Assembly (NCBI RefSeq): GCF_000350225.1
Contig: NW_005179255.1
Span: 22,588 to 86,587, forward strand
Length of the DNA stretch: 64,000 nucleotides
Source of the DNA: Chondrus crispus
Lineage: Eukaryota > Rhodophyta > Florideophyceae > Gigartinales > Gigartinaceae
Direction of reading: 5' to 3'
The position numbers and the translations under genes are program-made. The notes beneath the pieces were generated by a model. That model ran no database searches, had not been told where the DNA came from, and worked only from the letters and a program-made list of their open reading frames with translations. Positions 11,941 to 23,745 of the stretch are shown here, piece after piece (within the stretch, counting starts at the first letter, position 1; the number at the start of each line of letters is the position of its first letter).

Positions 11941-11959
11941 GGCTCGTTGTGCTGCTGTA

Positions 11960-14900
11960 CGTGGAAGGCAGAGATTAACGATACTGTGGAGGTCATTGCG
12001 CTTGGCGAGTACGCTGCGGACGATTCAGTTCTCCCTCTGATTATAACAAAGGTTTTGGAGACAGGAAAGGCCGCGGAGCTAGTGCCGTACGACGAACCAA
12101 TCCATCTGTCTCCGGCAGTGAACCTGAGACCAGGGTCAATTACTGCATCAGCTAAAGCATCTGTCAACACCACCGTGTGTCTACCCTGTGGACAGCTTCG
12201 ACTGAGTAAAGTATAGTTCATCTTCATCGCCCAAGATATGGACGAGACCGTACTGGGCCGTCCCCTCCTCAAGTGGCTGGGTTTCCACGTGGACACGCAT
12301 TTGAAGAAGGTACGTCACAAGTATAACAACACCAACACAAGCGAATTCATGGCTCCATTCTGGGGCAACTGCCACGCCACTGATAAACAGGCCAAGACAG
12401 CCGCATTGTCTCCCCATACAGGGCTGTGGTGCAACCAGGCCGAAGAAGACCCGACGGACCAACCTCACTCTGCGGGCGCTAACATTGACGTCGTGAACCA
12501 GAAAAACAGACAGGACGCGACTGGAAGAATGGTAGAAGAGTCGAAGTGTAACGGAATGTCCACGCTGAGACTAAAGCAAATGGAAGCCAAGCGGCAGCAG
12601 CACAGAGACGTTTTCCGCATTAGCCTTGGCGCGGATTCCCCCGGAAAGGTCGACCCTATGACGATCAAGCTCAAGTAAATTCACCGACCGGTCCGTGCCA
12701 AACGACGGAAGTACCTGCCTGAGCAACACGCGTTCACTGCAGCTGCAGTACAGGAACTGAGCTCTTTTTGCGCTATCAAGCACAACCTCCAGGCGCGATG
12801 GCCAAGCCCTGCCCAAACCTTCTGAAAACTTGGCTCGGACAGGTTTCGTTTTACTGCGGACCTCCCCGCACCCAACCGCGAAACCATTCCGATCGTCTCT
12901 TCAATACCGGACCTCGTGGAGATGATGCATTGCACAGCCAAAAAGCTTGTTTCGCGCAGCTGGACATGTTCCATGCCTACTGGCAGATACTTATCCACGA
13001 GGACTCTCAAGAATGCTTGTCTATTCGGACTCCGCTTGGAGTCTACACTCCGGTTCGCTTACCGCAAGAAAACACGGACGTCGGGAGCCATTTTCAAATC
13101 GGAGATAGTCAAGCTATTGGATGTTTCTATCGATAGAAACACCCAATATCTTGACTATTTCTCATACACGCGCACGACGAAAATATCAACTGCACTCAAT
13201 ACCTAAGTTCTTCAGACAGTGTCGCAAGTGCGGCCTGAAGCTGCACGACAATAATTGCACTGTTCCAAAAGGAGTCTGAATTCTGCGGTCGAATCGTCGA
13301 AGCGAGTTGCATTCGATACAGCCAGGCGGGATCTTCACACACTCCTGAACATGCGAATGCCGGCGTACGCCTCGGATCTCCTGCAGTTTCTTTGTGCCAC
13401 AAACTGGATTGGGAAAAGTATCCCGGAATACGTCGTTTCACCCCTATATAAGCTGATTAAACAATGTTACAGCAATGCCAAGAAGTATACCTAACGAGCA
13501 GTTAAGAAAATTCAATTGTCTGGACTATTTCGGGGCTACACAGGACTATGCCTTCAACGAATACCAATCTCATATACCCAAGTCAATCAAGTTTGCATAT
13601 CCAAAGCTTGATCACTTGCTTTTTCTGTTCACAGACGCGTCTGAGGCACACATGAGATCTGTTCTCACTCTGGTAATTCAGGAGCACATGGATACAGAAG
13701 TGGAGGAGCAATATCATCATACATTCGCGTTTCTTTCCGGACCCTTCATAGGAGCGTCAGCAAAAAAGAGTATCGCGGAGAAGGAGGCTTTCTCGGTGGT
13801 GGAGTCAATGATAAGGCTCGACCCCTTCACAGCGGCAGGCGAGATCTCTTTGTACACATATCACGCTAACCTTTTTTACATTTTAGAACAGTTCGGACGG
13901 AACCCCGGGATGAGTAGACACACTGCAAACAATATCATGCCCTGCATACCCAAGCTCAGGGTGTATCGTTACGTTATTGAACACCTCCCTGAGAGCGTAA
14001 TGTATGGGCGTATCATTTCACGCGCTGGGCCTTCAAGCCCACGACCAGAGTGAGGTGCGCCAGGCTTGCAAGTCTATACTATGCTCCCATCACCCGAGAG
14101 ACGAACTCCAAATACGACTGGCCGATCAGCAGTGATTTCGACAAGGAATGTAGGGAATCCAAAGAGAAGCCCCGCAGAGTTTCAAGGCGAAAGACGGCAT
14201 CATGCAAGACAAGACTGTTTTTTTGCTGGGTCCGAGCCGATAGCGACCTCCTGCGCTTGCGACTCCTGGTAGCGGCGCGTATCGGTAGGGGGGACGAAGG
14301 GGGAAAGGCCCAACCACGAGAGCCCTCCAATAACACTTTGTCTGGGAATACATGGCTAAGGACGTAGAGACGTTCGCCAAGTCCTGCCTGCATTTTCTAT
14401 GCATGCACGGCTACAGGTAGAAGCATACCCCGACCAATGGGGCACAGCTTCCACGGTGACACCCCCGATAAGAACTTGAATTTGGACTACTGCTACATCG
14501 GCAAGAGTGACAAGCTCTTCTTCTACGTTCCGATACTCACATCAGCTCGTTCGTGTGGCTCTTACCTTTCGAGGCCATAAACGCCGCCTCAATGTTCGAT
14601 GCCCTCATGAGGTGGTTCTCCTTCATCGGAGCGGTAATGCAGTGGGTTTCTGATAGAGGATCTCATTTCAAGAACCATCTTATCGCGGCACTTAGTGAGG
14701 AGCTTAGGGGATCACACCATGTCACACTCCCGTATTGCCCGTGGTGTAACTGCACGGTAGAGGTGGTACGCAGAGAGCTACTGCCGGTGTTGCAGGCGCT
14801 CACATCGGAGTTCCAAGTCCACTTCCGAATGTGCCCTTCTCCCCTTTCCGTGGTACAGTATATCCACAACAACCTTCCGCTCGCGCGAAGGGGGGTAGAT

Positions 14901-15060
14901 GCCCATAACTGCATTTACTGAGCTGCTTGCGGACTTACTACTATGGGCGGTCAAGTTTGTGCACAACGAACACGTCAGAACGATGGAAGTTGACAAGGTG
15001 CGAGAGAGGAAAGTTTTGAAGCTCGACAAGCACTTGGGGGCTCTGGACGTGATGCATTGC
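11960..15060 (+). mobile_element. Gypsy-O: internal fragment of a second, non-chromodomain Gypsy lineage
   Basis: Plus-strand pol pieces in order: protease end (DETVLGRPLLKWLGFHVDTH, about 12.24 kb); RT (FAQLDMFHAYWQILIHEDSQ, then RTPLGVYTPVRLPQ, about 12.95-13.07 kb); RNase H (LFLFTDASEAHM, LAFLSG-like FAFLSGPF, EKEAFSVVESM, about 13.6-13.85 kb); integrase core (VWL-like start, WVSDRGSHFKN, YCPWCNCTVEVV, about 14.55-14.9 kb). The tail runs to about 15.06 kb. These motif variants are those of a Gypsy lineage common in oomycetes. No gag, LTRs or chromodomain were found. It is broken, with several breaks, and lies inside Gypsy-A where RT would be. Both limits are approximate. Confidence 0.72.
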
Positions 15061-15473
15061 GATCCGATAGGGCATGGAATCGGTTTCGTTCCCGGTTCGA
15101 GGGGAATGCAGTGCTCCGTGGCTTGGATCGTTCCAACCGCACCGCTCTACAGAGTCGAGTTCTTACAGAGCATCTCAAGTACGTGGCCACGGAGATTGTC
15201 ATCATCGATGTATGACAGGTCAATCTCTTTTTCCCAATCCATCGGTGGATTTTCGGGATCCTTTTGCTGGGGGAGTACAGTACTCCTCGCCGTCGGTTGG
15301 CATAAAGGTGACCGTTCGTCCGGGTCGACCCCCTGCCCCCGGCGGTGGTCTTATCGTCGGAGTTGGATCGGCCAACTCCGACCTCACCGACTTGATCGGT
15401 CAAGTCGGTCAGGTGTAGCGTGTGCGCGATCCCCTCGGCGACCTTACGTTCGGGAGTGAGGATCGCGAGGGGG

Positions 15474-16500
15474 TTAAGATTCGCGTATCCCACGACGGTA
15501 TGCTTCGGGAGCCGCCTTTCTCGTCGTGACAAATTCGAGACGATGACGTCGAAGGTCTGATTCGGTAGGACCTCCGCGACGCCATTCGTCAGCCTCACTC
15601 CATGTCGGTGTTGGAGTGAGGGCTTGGGATCCAGGAACACGAGGCCCCTCCCCGCGGTTGTCACACGCACGCGGGCTTGTGACATCGCGGGGATGGTAAC
15701 CCAGCGGGCGATTCGGATCGCCTGCGGGGCCTCCTCGCGTACGTCCGGCACACGGCCAACCCGTGTGTCGCTCGTGTCGCCTGGTAGGGAAATTCGGCTC
15801 CCCCTTTCCGTCGACGATGGAGACAGAACCGCCTTGGCGTAGCTCCATTCGTTGAGCTTCGACGTCGATACATCGCACGTGCCAATCGATGAAGGCCGTG
15901 CCGAGAAGGACGGGCACGGCGAGCTGGTTCGCGACTGCGAACGGAATTCGGAACACCGTGTTCCTCAACCGCACGGCCAGGCGGACGACGGCCGAAAGCT
16001 TGAGAAGGTTGCTATTCGCGCCTGCCAATCGTGGCAGAGGTGCGTCGCGCACGATGTAACGCGTCCAATCGGGGGAAAGTCGGCCTTCCTCACTAGATTA
16101 TACCCCGAGCACGTATCAACGGCGATCGTACGGGGTTTAAATGCATTTCCCTCTGTGGCTATCGAGACGAGGACATTGTAAATCTTCGACGTCATAAGGC
16201 AAATGACGCCGTCGACAACCTTCGGGGCGACCTTATCCGTGAGGTCGTTCCGCCGGGGCCTTCGCTTTCGATGCTGGCCCAGCTTGCGTTTCCTTCTCCC
16301 CCCTTCTTGGGGCGTCCGCGGATCAGTGACGCCCCTCGGATTACTCGAGTCCGTACGACACGGATCTTTCTCCGGCGACCTTGGGCTCACGGGAGTCAGG
16401 GGGTCGTCCGAATCTTTTCGGTCGTCGTTGCCCCCGTCACGGGGACGGTCGCCATCGTTACGCCTCACCGGGACATCGGCTGTCCCGGTGTCTTGTTCTC
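15474..16500 (-). other. Gypsy-A protease region
   Basis: The minus-strand frame contains the aspartic-protease signature AVDTCSGYN near 16.1 kb, a fold continuing toward 15.5 kb, and the linker to RT beginning near 15.1 kb (EHCIPLEPGTKPI). The linker corresponds to EHRIELTPGAKPF in Gypsy-C. Confidence 0.6.
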
Positions 16501-16519
16501 TTAACGTCGGGTTCCGGAT

Positions 16520-17695
16520 TGTAGTGCAATACGCACCTGAAAAGGGGCGTGAAAAGAAAGGAAAATATTTGGATATGAAAAGTAGTTCGGGTTGGGGGAC
16601 ACACGTGTGAATAATTGCACAGTTTTAATTTTTAATTATTTTATTTTATTTAGTTAATTAGTTGGCATTAATTTTGCTGACACTAGATTAGATCTAGGAT
16701 CTAGCGCCGCGAGCTACTGTAGTGGCTCCGACGGGGCGATATATACCTTAGTCCTCTGACCACCAAGTCAGTAAAGGTAACCCGAGTTGCCGGAGTTGAA
16801 TGTCGCCTTGGTCGAAGTCCGTCTCTACCAAGACGCTCCCTTTTACCTAAGCCTACGGCATCCTTCAGCGCTCGGGGGTCCCCTTCCTTTTTCCTTTATT
16901 TCCCAATCAAACCCGAGTTGCCGGAGTTAGATCTCGCCTTCGTCGAAGACCGCTTCCGTTCACGCGACGCGCTTCCCTTCTACGCTGCCAACGACATCCT
17001 CTATTGCTCGGGGTCCCATTCCTTTTCCTTATCCTTTCACCTTTTCTATCTCTACATCTATTTTTCCCTTAATTGTGTTGGTTCCATTGGAGTCGGTTGC
17101 GACCGATCCGGTGTAGGTGTTTTAGCCATCGGGCAACACGTTGTGTAGCGCTGCTACTGTTTCAAGTTCCGTAGGAAGGCTGTTGTAACGACGCCCCCGT
17201 CGAAGGTCTTACTGTATAAGACAGAGTTGGTACCGCCTACCGTGATCGCGATCGCGCTGGTGAGGGTGTTTTTAGCCATCGAGCAACACGTCGGTAGTAG
17301 CGTTGCTACACGGTTACGATCCCGTCGGGTAGTGCTGAACAAGCCCCCGTCGAAGACCTTGAATTACACACAAGGTGCTGAAGACGCTCGTCGAGCATTG
17401 GCCTTACAACCCAGCGAACCGCGGTTACATTGTCGTAGACAGGCCCAACCCGCACTCGTCCAGCGCTCAAGTCTTCACAAGTCTCTACCACCATTATCCT
17501 CCCGGGCCGGGTATCTTTCCTTAACCCCCCCGTCGGAGTCGAGCTAACGTGGGCCGCAAGCCCACACAAGGGGAAAGGGAGTCTCGAACGCTCCATAGCG
17601 CGTGCCATCTGCAGTGGTTGTTGTTATTGCTGTTTTTCTTCTTTTTGTTTGACCGTCGGACTGTGTTCGCGGCCTGCCAGGCACATTGCACTACA
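16520..17695. mobile_element. Solo LTR-Z copy 1
   Basis: A 1,176-bp sequence with an 11-bp terminal inverted repeat, TGTAGTGCAAT at the left and ATTGCACTACA at the right. It is flanked by identical CGGAT at 16515-16519 and 17696-17700. The inverse complement of the same sequence, with the same ends, is at 42572-43537. TG...CA ends, 5-bp duplications and the absence of coding fit a solo LTR. A non-autonomous DNA element with 5-bp duplications is the alternative. It sits between the gag and protease parts of Gypsy-A. Confidence 0.8.
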
Positions 17696-17719
17696 CGGAT
17701 GCCTCGACGTGCGCTCCCT

Positions 17720-20440
17720 CCTGTATCGGCATTACAGGAGTTCCCGTGTTCGCCTCTGGTGGCGGGGGATGTATTATCAGACAATACCCCCCGTGTCCAT
17801 AGCGAGCACGCGGGGTCCGGTCTAGTTCGTAGGGACAGGACGGCTCACGCGACCGCGTGTACGTAACTGTCTTTACCCTTTTTCGAAGTACCGGTGCTAT
17901 CGGAGCTACCCTTCTGGCCATTGGTGGCCAGGTCATCTTCGGGTCTCTGGCCGCGTGGGTCGGGACGATTCCCCCTGCGGTTCGGCGCCCTTGGCGAAGT
18001 ATTCGGGTACTTCCGGGCCTTGACCCGCGGCGTCCGGTCGTCGCAGGATATGGGGGAAGAAGCGAGTCGGCTCTCCTTCGTGACCCTCCGTGGGTAGAGG
18101 GTACGGATCCTCTACCCAGTTTCGCAGGTACATTATCGCATTTTGTACCTGCTGGGGTAACCGTGAACTGTCTCTGTCCCCTCTCTCTCCTTGGCGGGGG
18201 TACCTTGTGTCCGCCTGGCGGTAGGCGCGTCCATCCCGACGATCGACTTCGCTACGACGATATCCGCCTCTACGGGGAGCGAAGCGTGCGCCCCCACCAG
18301 ATCGGTTCGGGAAACCTTGACGCGGGGGACGGCCCTCGCCAACCGACTGCCGGAGGAGATTACGCGCACCCGGGCGCGTCTCCATCTGGTAGCGGTAGTT
18401 CCTGTACGCCGTGAACATTCGTTGTTCCGGCGACAGAAACGGGCACGCGTACATGACATGACCGTACGTACGGCATAGCCAGCACACGTGCGCGCTGCCG
18501 TCCGTTGAGGCGAAAGGCCGCCGCGTGCCGCGCCTCCTCATCGGTGAGGAGGGGCACGCGAGGGGCTTCGCCCCCTGCATCTCGGTTCGACATGTCGAGC
18601 TCTGCGGCCCGGGGGCCCGTACCACTTTCCACTCTTGGTGTGGCCGCGAATGCGGTCGCGTAACTAGATGTCGTTCCGGTCGACATCGGTGAGGGGGTTC
18701 GTGCCCCCACGGGGCCTGCTCCTTCCGTAATGAGGAAAGGGTCGGCCTGCCACCCATCCTCCCTGATATGGAGGGTCGAGGCGGGCGAACTTGTCGCGGC
18801 GGACGTCGTAGTCCTGCCAGCCCTCCCTGCCGGTATTGGATCCGGCAGAAGTAAACCGCGCCGAGCGCGGTACGTTGTCCCTTCCGCCGTGGCGATACGA
18901 CGGATGGTCGGAAGATCGGTCTTCTGGCTGCCCGGCAGCCTTTGCACAGTTTCGGATACTTCTGCACGGGTCGCCGGGGCTAGTCGCGCACGAAGTAGTG
19001 CGCAACGGACTGTTCCGAGAACACTGCCGTGCATCCGAACGCGGCAATCTCGAGTTGGTCAGCAAACGTGCTTTCCGTCTCATGCGATTGCTGTCGCGCC
19101 ATAGCGACAGCGTCGTACGCTTCACCTAACACGTCTTCCGTGAGGTAGCGTTTCAAGAATTGATTCACGAGCCCCGGCCAGCTCACGTCGTCGTGGAGCT
19201 GGCCGGCGCGGAGGCCACGCATCGTATAACTCGTATACAGGCGCTCCGCGTCGCGCTCTAGGAAGCGCGCGAGGACTCGTACCGCAACACCTTCGGTCAG
19301 GTGTTGCGAGTTGAAGGTGATTCGGATATCATTCAAGAACGGCAGCAGCTGGATCGGGTCGGTACCGTCGAAGCTGCACGTCGTGGGACGGATCCCACGA
19401 CAGCGTTGGACGTACTTCGCGATCCGTCCCGCGTCACCCGAGGTAACGAGCCTCGAGGTGTTATCCAAGCGGTACATACGATAGTCAGCAACGGCGCTGA
19501 ACTCTTGGATCATCGTATGTACCGGCTCGAGCCCGGGTTCAGCGGGACCCAGCGTGCCGAAGGAGGTAACAGGTAGCGTGCGGACGTCTACCGGACCTGG
19601 ATGGTCGGCGTAACTCGCCGGCGGGTAGCCGCCCCAGCGGGGATCGACGGAGAACATCGGTTCTCCGGATCCGCGGGCGGCTCCTCCACGGTCCTGTTCG
19701 TCCGCGTACGATACGGGGTCCACTTGCCGCCTACTTCCGGCGATAGGCCGCAAGGCTTGGGTCTCAGACGCGAAGTTCGCGTCTATCGGAGGACGGCTTC
19801 TTTCCGCAGTCCGACTGGTATTGGCACCAGTCGGATTCCAACCTTCGGGGGCAGCGGCGCTCGGAGGTACGGTACCACCGGGCCCTCTCGAGGGGTCACC
19901 GGGTAGCCTTTCGGCCATGGGACGTTCCATGTCACGAGCACGGCGACGAGTGGCGTTGAGCTCAGCGGAAAGGTGCGCGAACGCACCCAATTGCTTCGCA
20001 GACGGACAAGTTCGGTCCTCGGATCGTCTCACCGGGGTCGGCCTCTCAGGGCGACCTTGCCCGGACGGTCCGGGCGAGGCGAAACGGGAGTCTTCGACGA
20101 GCACTAACCGCGAGTGTAACTCGTCGGTCAGTGCTCGGAGAGTCACTAAAGACTGCGTCACTCTATCGAACTTCCCTTCATGCAGGGAGCGGAGTTCGGC
20201 CATACATCGAGTGTATACATGGTCCGATACATCGATCCGGAGGGAAGTACGGACTTCCTCGATGTATTCGGCTATGCGGTCGAACATCGCCGCCGCTCTT
20301 TCCTCGGAAGATCCGAGCGACGGTTCGCGGTGACGAGGACCTGCGTCGCCATCACCCGACGGGGCGGATGGGGACTGCACAGCGGCCGGACTCAGATCCG
20401 CCGCTTCGGAGCGGATCGAGGGCTCGAGCTCTTGCCTCAT
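17720..20440 (-). other. Gypsy-A gag region
   Basis: Gag begins near 20440. An N-terminal Pro/Ser/Arg-rich part is followed by a capsid-like segment near 19.0-19.5 kb (FNSQHLTEGVAVRVLARFL, then FLKRYLTEDVLGEAYDA). A CCHC knuckle CWLCRTYGHVMYAC (C-x2-C-x4-H-x4-C) lies at about 18443-18484. Known: this is the nucleic-acid binding part of gag. The copy is broken. Confidence 0.65.
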
Positions 20441-20503
20441 CTCGACGCGATCGGTTCGCGGAGGGAAGCAGAAGTCTTCTCGGAGATCGGACTGCAGGAT
20501 CTT

Positions 20504-20519
20504 CTAGGTCGGGAGACCA
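20504..20519 (-). other. Primer binding site of Gypsy-A
   Basis: On the minus strand TGGTCTCCCGACCTAG begins one base after the LTR. It starts with TGG, complementary to a tRNA 3'-CCA end. The same 16 bases recur in Gypsy-B and Gypsy-C. The tRNA was not identified. Confidence 0.7.
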
Positions 20520-20520
20520 C

Positions 20521-21148
20521 TGTAGCATAAACACCCCCAGCGATAGGGGTGTATGCACAGTTCGACCGAGACCCTTGTCGATCGGGAAGACGGGGGTGAA
20601 GCGGGACACCAGCTAACGGCACCGAGCAGCGGGCCCGTGTAGTGTGGTAGAGCGGCACGAGGAGGACGCGGGCACGCGCGAGCGGTTCGACGCCTCGACG
20701 CCCCGGCGCGGTACTGGGTAGCGATCCAGTACCGACGGGCGGAGCCGGAGCCGGCTCGTGGGCGTGCCGCGCGCGTCCTCAACCCGCGCTCGGTGCCGCT
20801 CTAAGGTATTCAGCGAGCGTTACCTTAGAATAAGCGGGAAGTCGGACCTTGACGGTCGGTGGGTGACAAGTCCGTGCTTGTCCTCCTCCACCGCTGCCGG
20901 TCCGCTTCATATTTAATATACAAAACAATCTATAACACTACAATACCGAAGTACTGTAGTGGACTACTGTAGTACAGATCGGACCGTACTGTAATACGGT
21001 CAGCCATCGAGGCTGACAGTACACGTGTGTGTGCGCGCTTCCGTCCCGCGTGTACACGCGGTAGTACTGTAGATCATCGGGCTCTACAGTATTGGATCCC
21101 GTTGTTGATCTAATCCAACCAAAAAGCCTCAGGGGGGGTTATACTACA
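20521..21148 (-). repeat. 5' LTR of Gypsy-A
   Basis: 628 bp, beginning TGTAGCATAAACACC and ending GGTTATACTACA on the plus strand. A related 620-bp solo copy lies at 57682-58301. The LTR is followed on its gag side by the primer binding site, which fixes the minus orientation. Confidence 0.75.
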
Positions 21149-21803
21149 CCCCGTAGCTGCTTTGAGTGACGTACTAGTAGCCACAGGTCGAGCGGAACCC
21201 AGCTTGCCTGCGTACAGACGCCTTCACCATCGGGGTTACTCCCTGCTACAGGCATTCAAAAAAGTTGGTTGAGTTAGAGAAAACCGCGGGCGTTGCTGAT
21301 GAGCGCGTGGTCCCTTCCCCTGCCGTCGGTCCGCACTGTGGTTTAATATACAAGGTCGCGCCTATCCTACGGCACTACGGTACAGTATTTAATGTATTGT
21401 TCTGTTCAGTGCGGGCCACTTTACTACTGCACACCGGTCATACATCGAGAGTGGCAGGGCGCTGGTACGCGGCGTACTGTAAAGGACGGATTCTACCTCG
21501 TGACCCGGTGTCTAGGAGTGTACTAATCCAAGGGTGGCAATAAGAAAAGCAGCCGAAGGCCCGTGCCCCGCTTAGTTGAACAAAATCTCTATTGATCGAG
21601 AACAGTCAGATTTGTTGCTAAGAGAATTTCTACTCTATGACCGTACTTGCTTCTCGAACTAAATTTTCTGACAAAGTGCTTAATGTTTTGGGTATATCTA
21701 TTGCTCTCATTTTCAATTGATTTTGCTGAATTGAATCACACCGTAACTCTACCGCAGTCCCTACATCCGGTCAGTTTCGCGACACACATCCTGTTCAACT
21801 ACT
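21149..21803. other. Degenerate sequence between Gypsy-A and the next solo LTR
   Basis: 21149-21540 has LTR-like composition and shares short pieces such as TTTAATATACAA with the Gypsy-A LTR, so it may be an older LTR relic. 21541-21803 is AT-rich. It contains a possible intron ending CTCTACCGCAG on the plus strand. No gene is recognised. Confidence 0.35.
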
Positions 21804-22521
21804 TGTCGTGCACTGGGGCCGCCGCGTATAACCCCAGGGCAGAGCACGCGTGTTCGGAACGCGGTTTGTACGGGAGACCACCCGGTAATAACCGGAAACG
21901 GGGGTCCGGGCGCGATCGGCGCAGTAGGTAACAAAAAAGAAAGGTTGGAAAAGGGGTTCGCCCAGAAGGGGCGGAGCGGTAGCGACGTCTCGCGCGGTAG
22001 AGCGGTTAGTATCCTCGGTAGCAGCGCGCGCGGTAGAGCAGTTGGGTCTCGCGGTCATAGATGGGCTCGCGTAGTGTAGCACCGCTTTTGCTATACCGGC
22101 GCGAGGATACTACCGAGATTCCAGAAGCTTAGGAAAAGAACCCAAGGCTGCGTGCCTTCTTTACTTAGGGTCGAGCGTCGACTATATAGTAGCCGAGCGT
22201 CGTAATAATATTAATTAATATTAATTAATTAAAACACAGTAATAAGTACCGGCATACTAGCATAGACTCTGTACATTACGCAATACCCCCTGTATAGGGA
22301 TATGATACACACATACACGTGGGGATCGACACGCATGCACGTGGAGTGACAAACTGTCCGTACTTCGACAGGGCTTACACCCGGCCATACTTGGGTGGGT
22401 AGTTACACAGTTACACGTATATGTACACGATTATACGTGGTATACACGTGGGATGCGCGCCACTTGAAGGTGGCATCCCGCGTGTGCCTCGCGATTGAGG
22501 GAGGCGTCTTAGTGCACTACA
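21804..22521 (-). mobile_element. Solo LTR of the Gypsy-B 5'-LTR subfamily
   Basis: 718 bp from TGTCGTGCACTGG to GTGCACTACA. It is flanked by CTACT at 21799-21803 and 22522-22526, a perfect 5-bp target duplication. It is highly similar to the Gypsy-B LTR at 30568-31284, with most differences in the first 300 bp. No internal sequence is present. Confidence 0.85.
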
Positions 22522-22659
22522 CTACTTACAATTCCAACTTCTTTGCCCGGCAACGCCCCTCCGTCCACCTTGTCTTCTGACTTCAGCGATGACGAAACCA
22601 TATCGTACCTCATCCTTACTTCAGTACTAACCGGTTTGACAGATACAGTTCCTAGCCGC

Positions 22660-23117
22660 CCACGACTCCGATTAAGGAAAGGAAAGTGAAAAATCTCAAC
22701 CGCGCCTTTGCGGTCGCCCTGAACCGCCTCAAGCCCGGCTACTTTTCAACAATGGTACTGTCCTCCAATGCGTCCTTTGAAAGGTGTTTTGGGAGGTACG
22801 CGCACAGTATCAAACCGGCTATACAGAGACCTTGAAAGTGAAGGTACGTTTTTCGAAGGAAGGATGGGCTGATCTGCGAAGGGATTCATCCACTCCAACA
22901 GATGGCTCCTGTTATTCGCATGCTTGCATATGGTACAGCAATGAACAATTTACATAAGTACATGAATATGTAAGATGAATCAATCTGCAGTCAGTCAAGC
23001 AATGTTGTTCAATGGCCATCCAGAAGTTTGGGAAGGAGTACTTGCGCGACCATAACCAGGCTGACCTACAGCGCATACTGGCCATCAGTGCTGAGAGGGG
23101 GTTCCCAGTTGTGTAGG
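22660..23117 (+). pseudogene. PIF/Harbinger-type transposase fragment
   Basis: Plus-strand pieces, in more than one frame, give FERCFGRYAHSIKPAIQRP near 22.78 kb, RMLAYGTAMNNLHKYMN near 22.92 kb and FGKEYLRDHNQADLQRILAI with ERGFP near 23.03-23.11 kb. Their order and spacing match the N-terminal half of Harbinger (DDE_Tnp_4) transposases, where ..RMLAYG..., then FG.EYLR.P...D..RIL.I.E.RGFPG precede the first catalytic Asp. The catalytic part is absent because the LTR at 23118 follows directly. Two frame changes and in-frame stops show decay. Upstream plus-strand sequence (IKERKVKNLNRAFAVALNRL) may be its continuation. Confidence 0.6.
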
Positions 23118-23745
23118 TGTCGTGCACTGAGGAGGAGGATTGGGAATCCCCCTTAGTCAGAGCACCGCGCGTTCGAGGGTGCGGGGGATGATTCGGGAGA
23201 CCACCCGTGGGTAACCGGCACGGGGTCCGGGCGTCTAACGCAGTAGGGAAAGTAAGGGAAAAGTGAGAAAGCAGAGCCCAGGAGGGGCGAAGCGGTAGGG
23301 ACAGCTGTCGCGCGGAGAGCAGTGTGTAGCCGGACGACGCGTGCCGTAGAGATAGGTGGGAATCGGGACGCAGATGGCTCGCAGGGTACCGTCGTAGGAC
23401 GGGGACCGACGCGAGGCTACGACTACGTTCCAGAAACCCGAGTTGTAGACCCAAAGCTTTGTGAGGATTTACTTAGGGTCGGACGTCGGCTATATACTAG
23501 CCGACGTCGGAGCTATAATTAATTAAACTAAAAAATACTAAACTAAAACGACGGCGGCGACGGCCAGAGAAACTCCTCTTGGGGAGGTGTGACAACCACG
23601 ACACGTGGGGAATGACACCTGGACACAGGGGCCTTGGTACCCGGTTACACGTGGCGAGAGGTCCACGTGGGCACCGGAGAGGGAGCCGCGCTGGCCGGGG
23701 ACAGGTGTCCCGAATGAGAAAGATGAGGGGTGTCAGTGCACTACA
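23118..23745 (-). repeat. Left LTR of Gypsy-B (Gypsy-C subfamily)
   Basis: 628 bp from TGTCGTGCACTGAGG to GTGCACTACA. It contains the palindrome GACGTCGGCTA-TATAC-TAGCCGACGTC at 23482-23508, as in the Gypsy-C LTRs. It closely resembles 44188-44884 but is shorter. It cuts a PIF/Harbinger fragment on its left. Confidence 0.75.

Larger units (their letters stand above)
8830..21148 (-). mobile_element. Gypsy-A: broken Ty3/Gypsy chromovirus with nested insertions
   Basis: A minus-strand Ty3/Gypsy element. From its 5' end (right) the parts are: LTR 20521-21148; primer binding site; gag with a CCHC knuckle; a protease region near 15.5-16.5 kb (motif VDTCSGYN); RNase H about 11.6-11.93 kb; integrase about 10.1-11.05 kb with an HHCC finger; and a C-terminal chromodomain. 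The chromodomain coding is split by solo LTR-X (9280-9940) and ends near 9120. Three insertions are recognisable: solo LTR-X, an LTR-less plus-strand Gypsy piece (about 11.96-15.06 kb) in the RT region, and solo LTR-Z (16520-17695). No second LTR is recognised at the left end. The left limit near 8.83 kb is set by a change in GC and is approximate. The element is broken, with several breaks besides the insertions. Family assignment as a chromovirus follows from the chromodomain. Confidence 0.8.

Noticed and set aside
21149-21540. A second full Gypsy-A LTR
   Set aside because: Only short words are shared with 20521-21148 and no TG...CA boundaries could be set.
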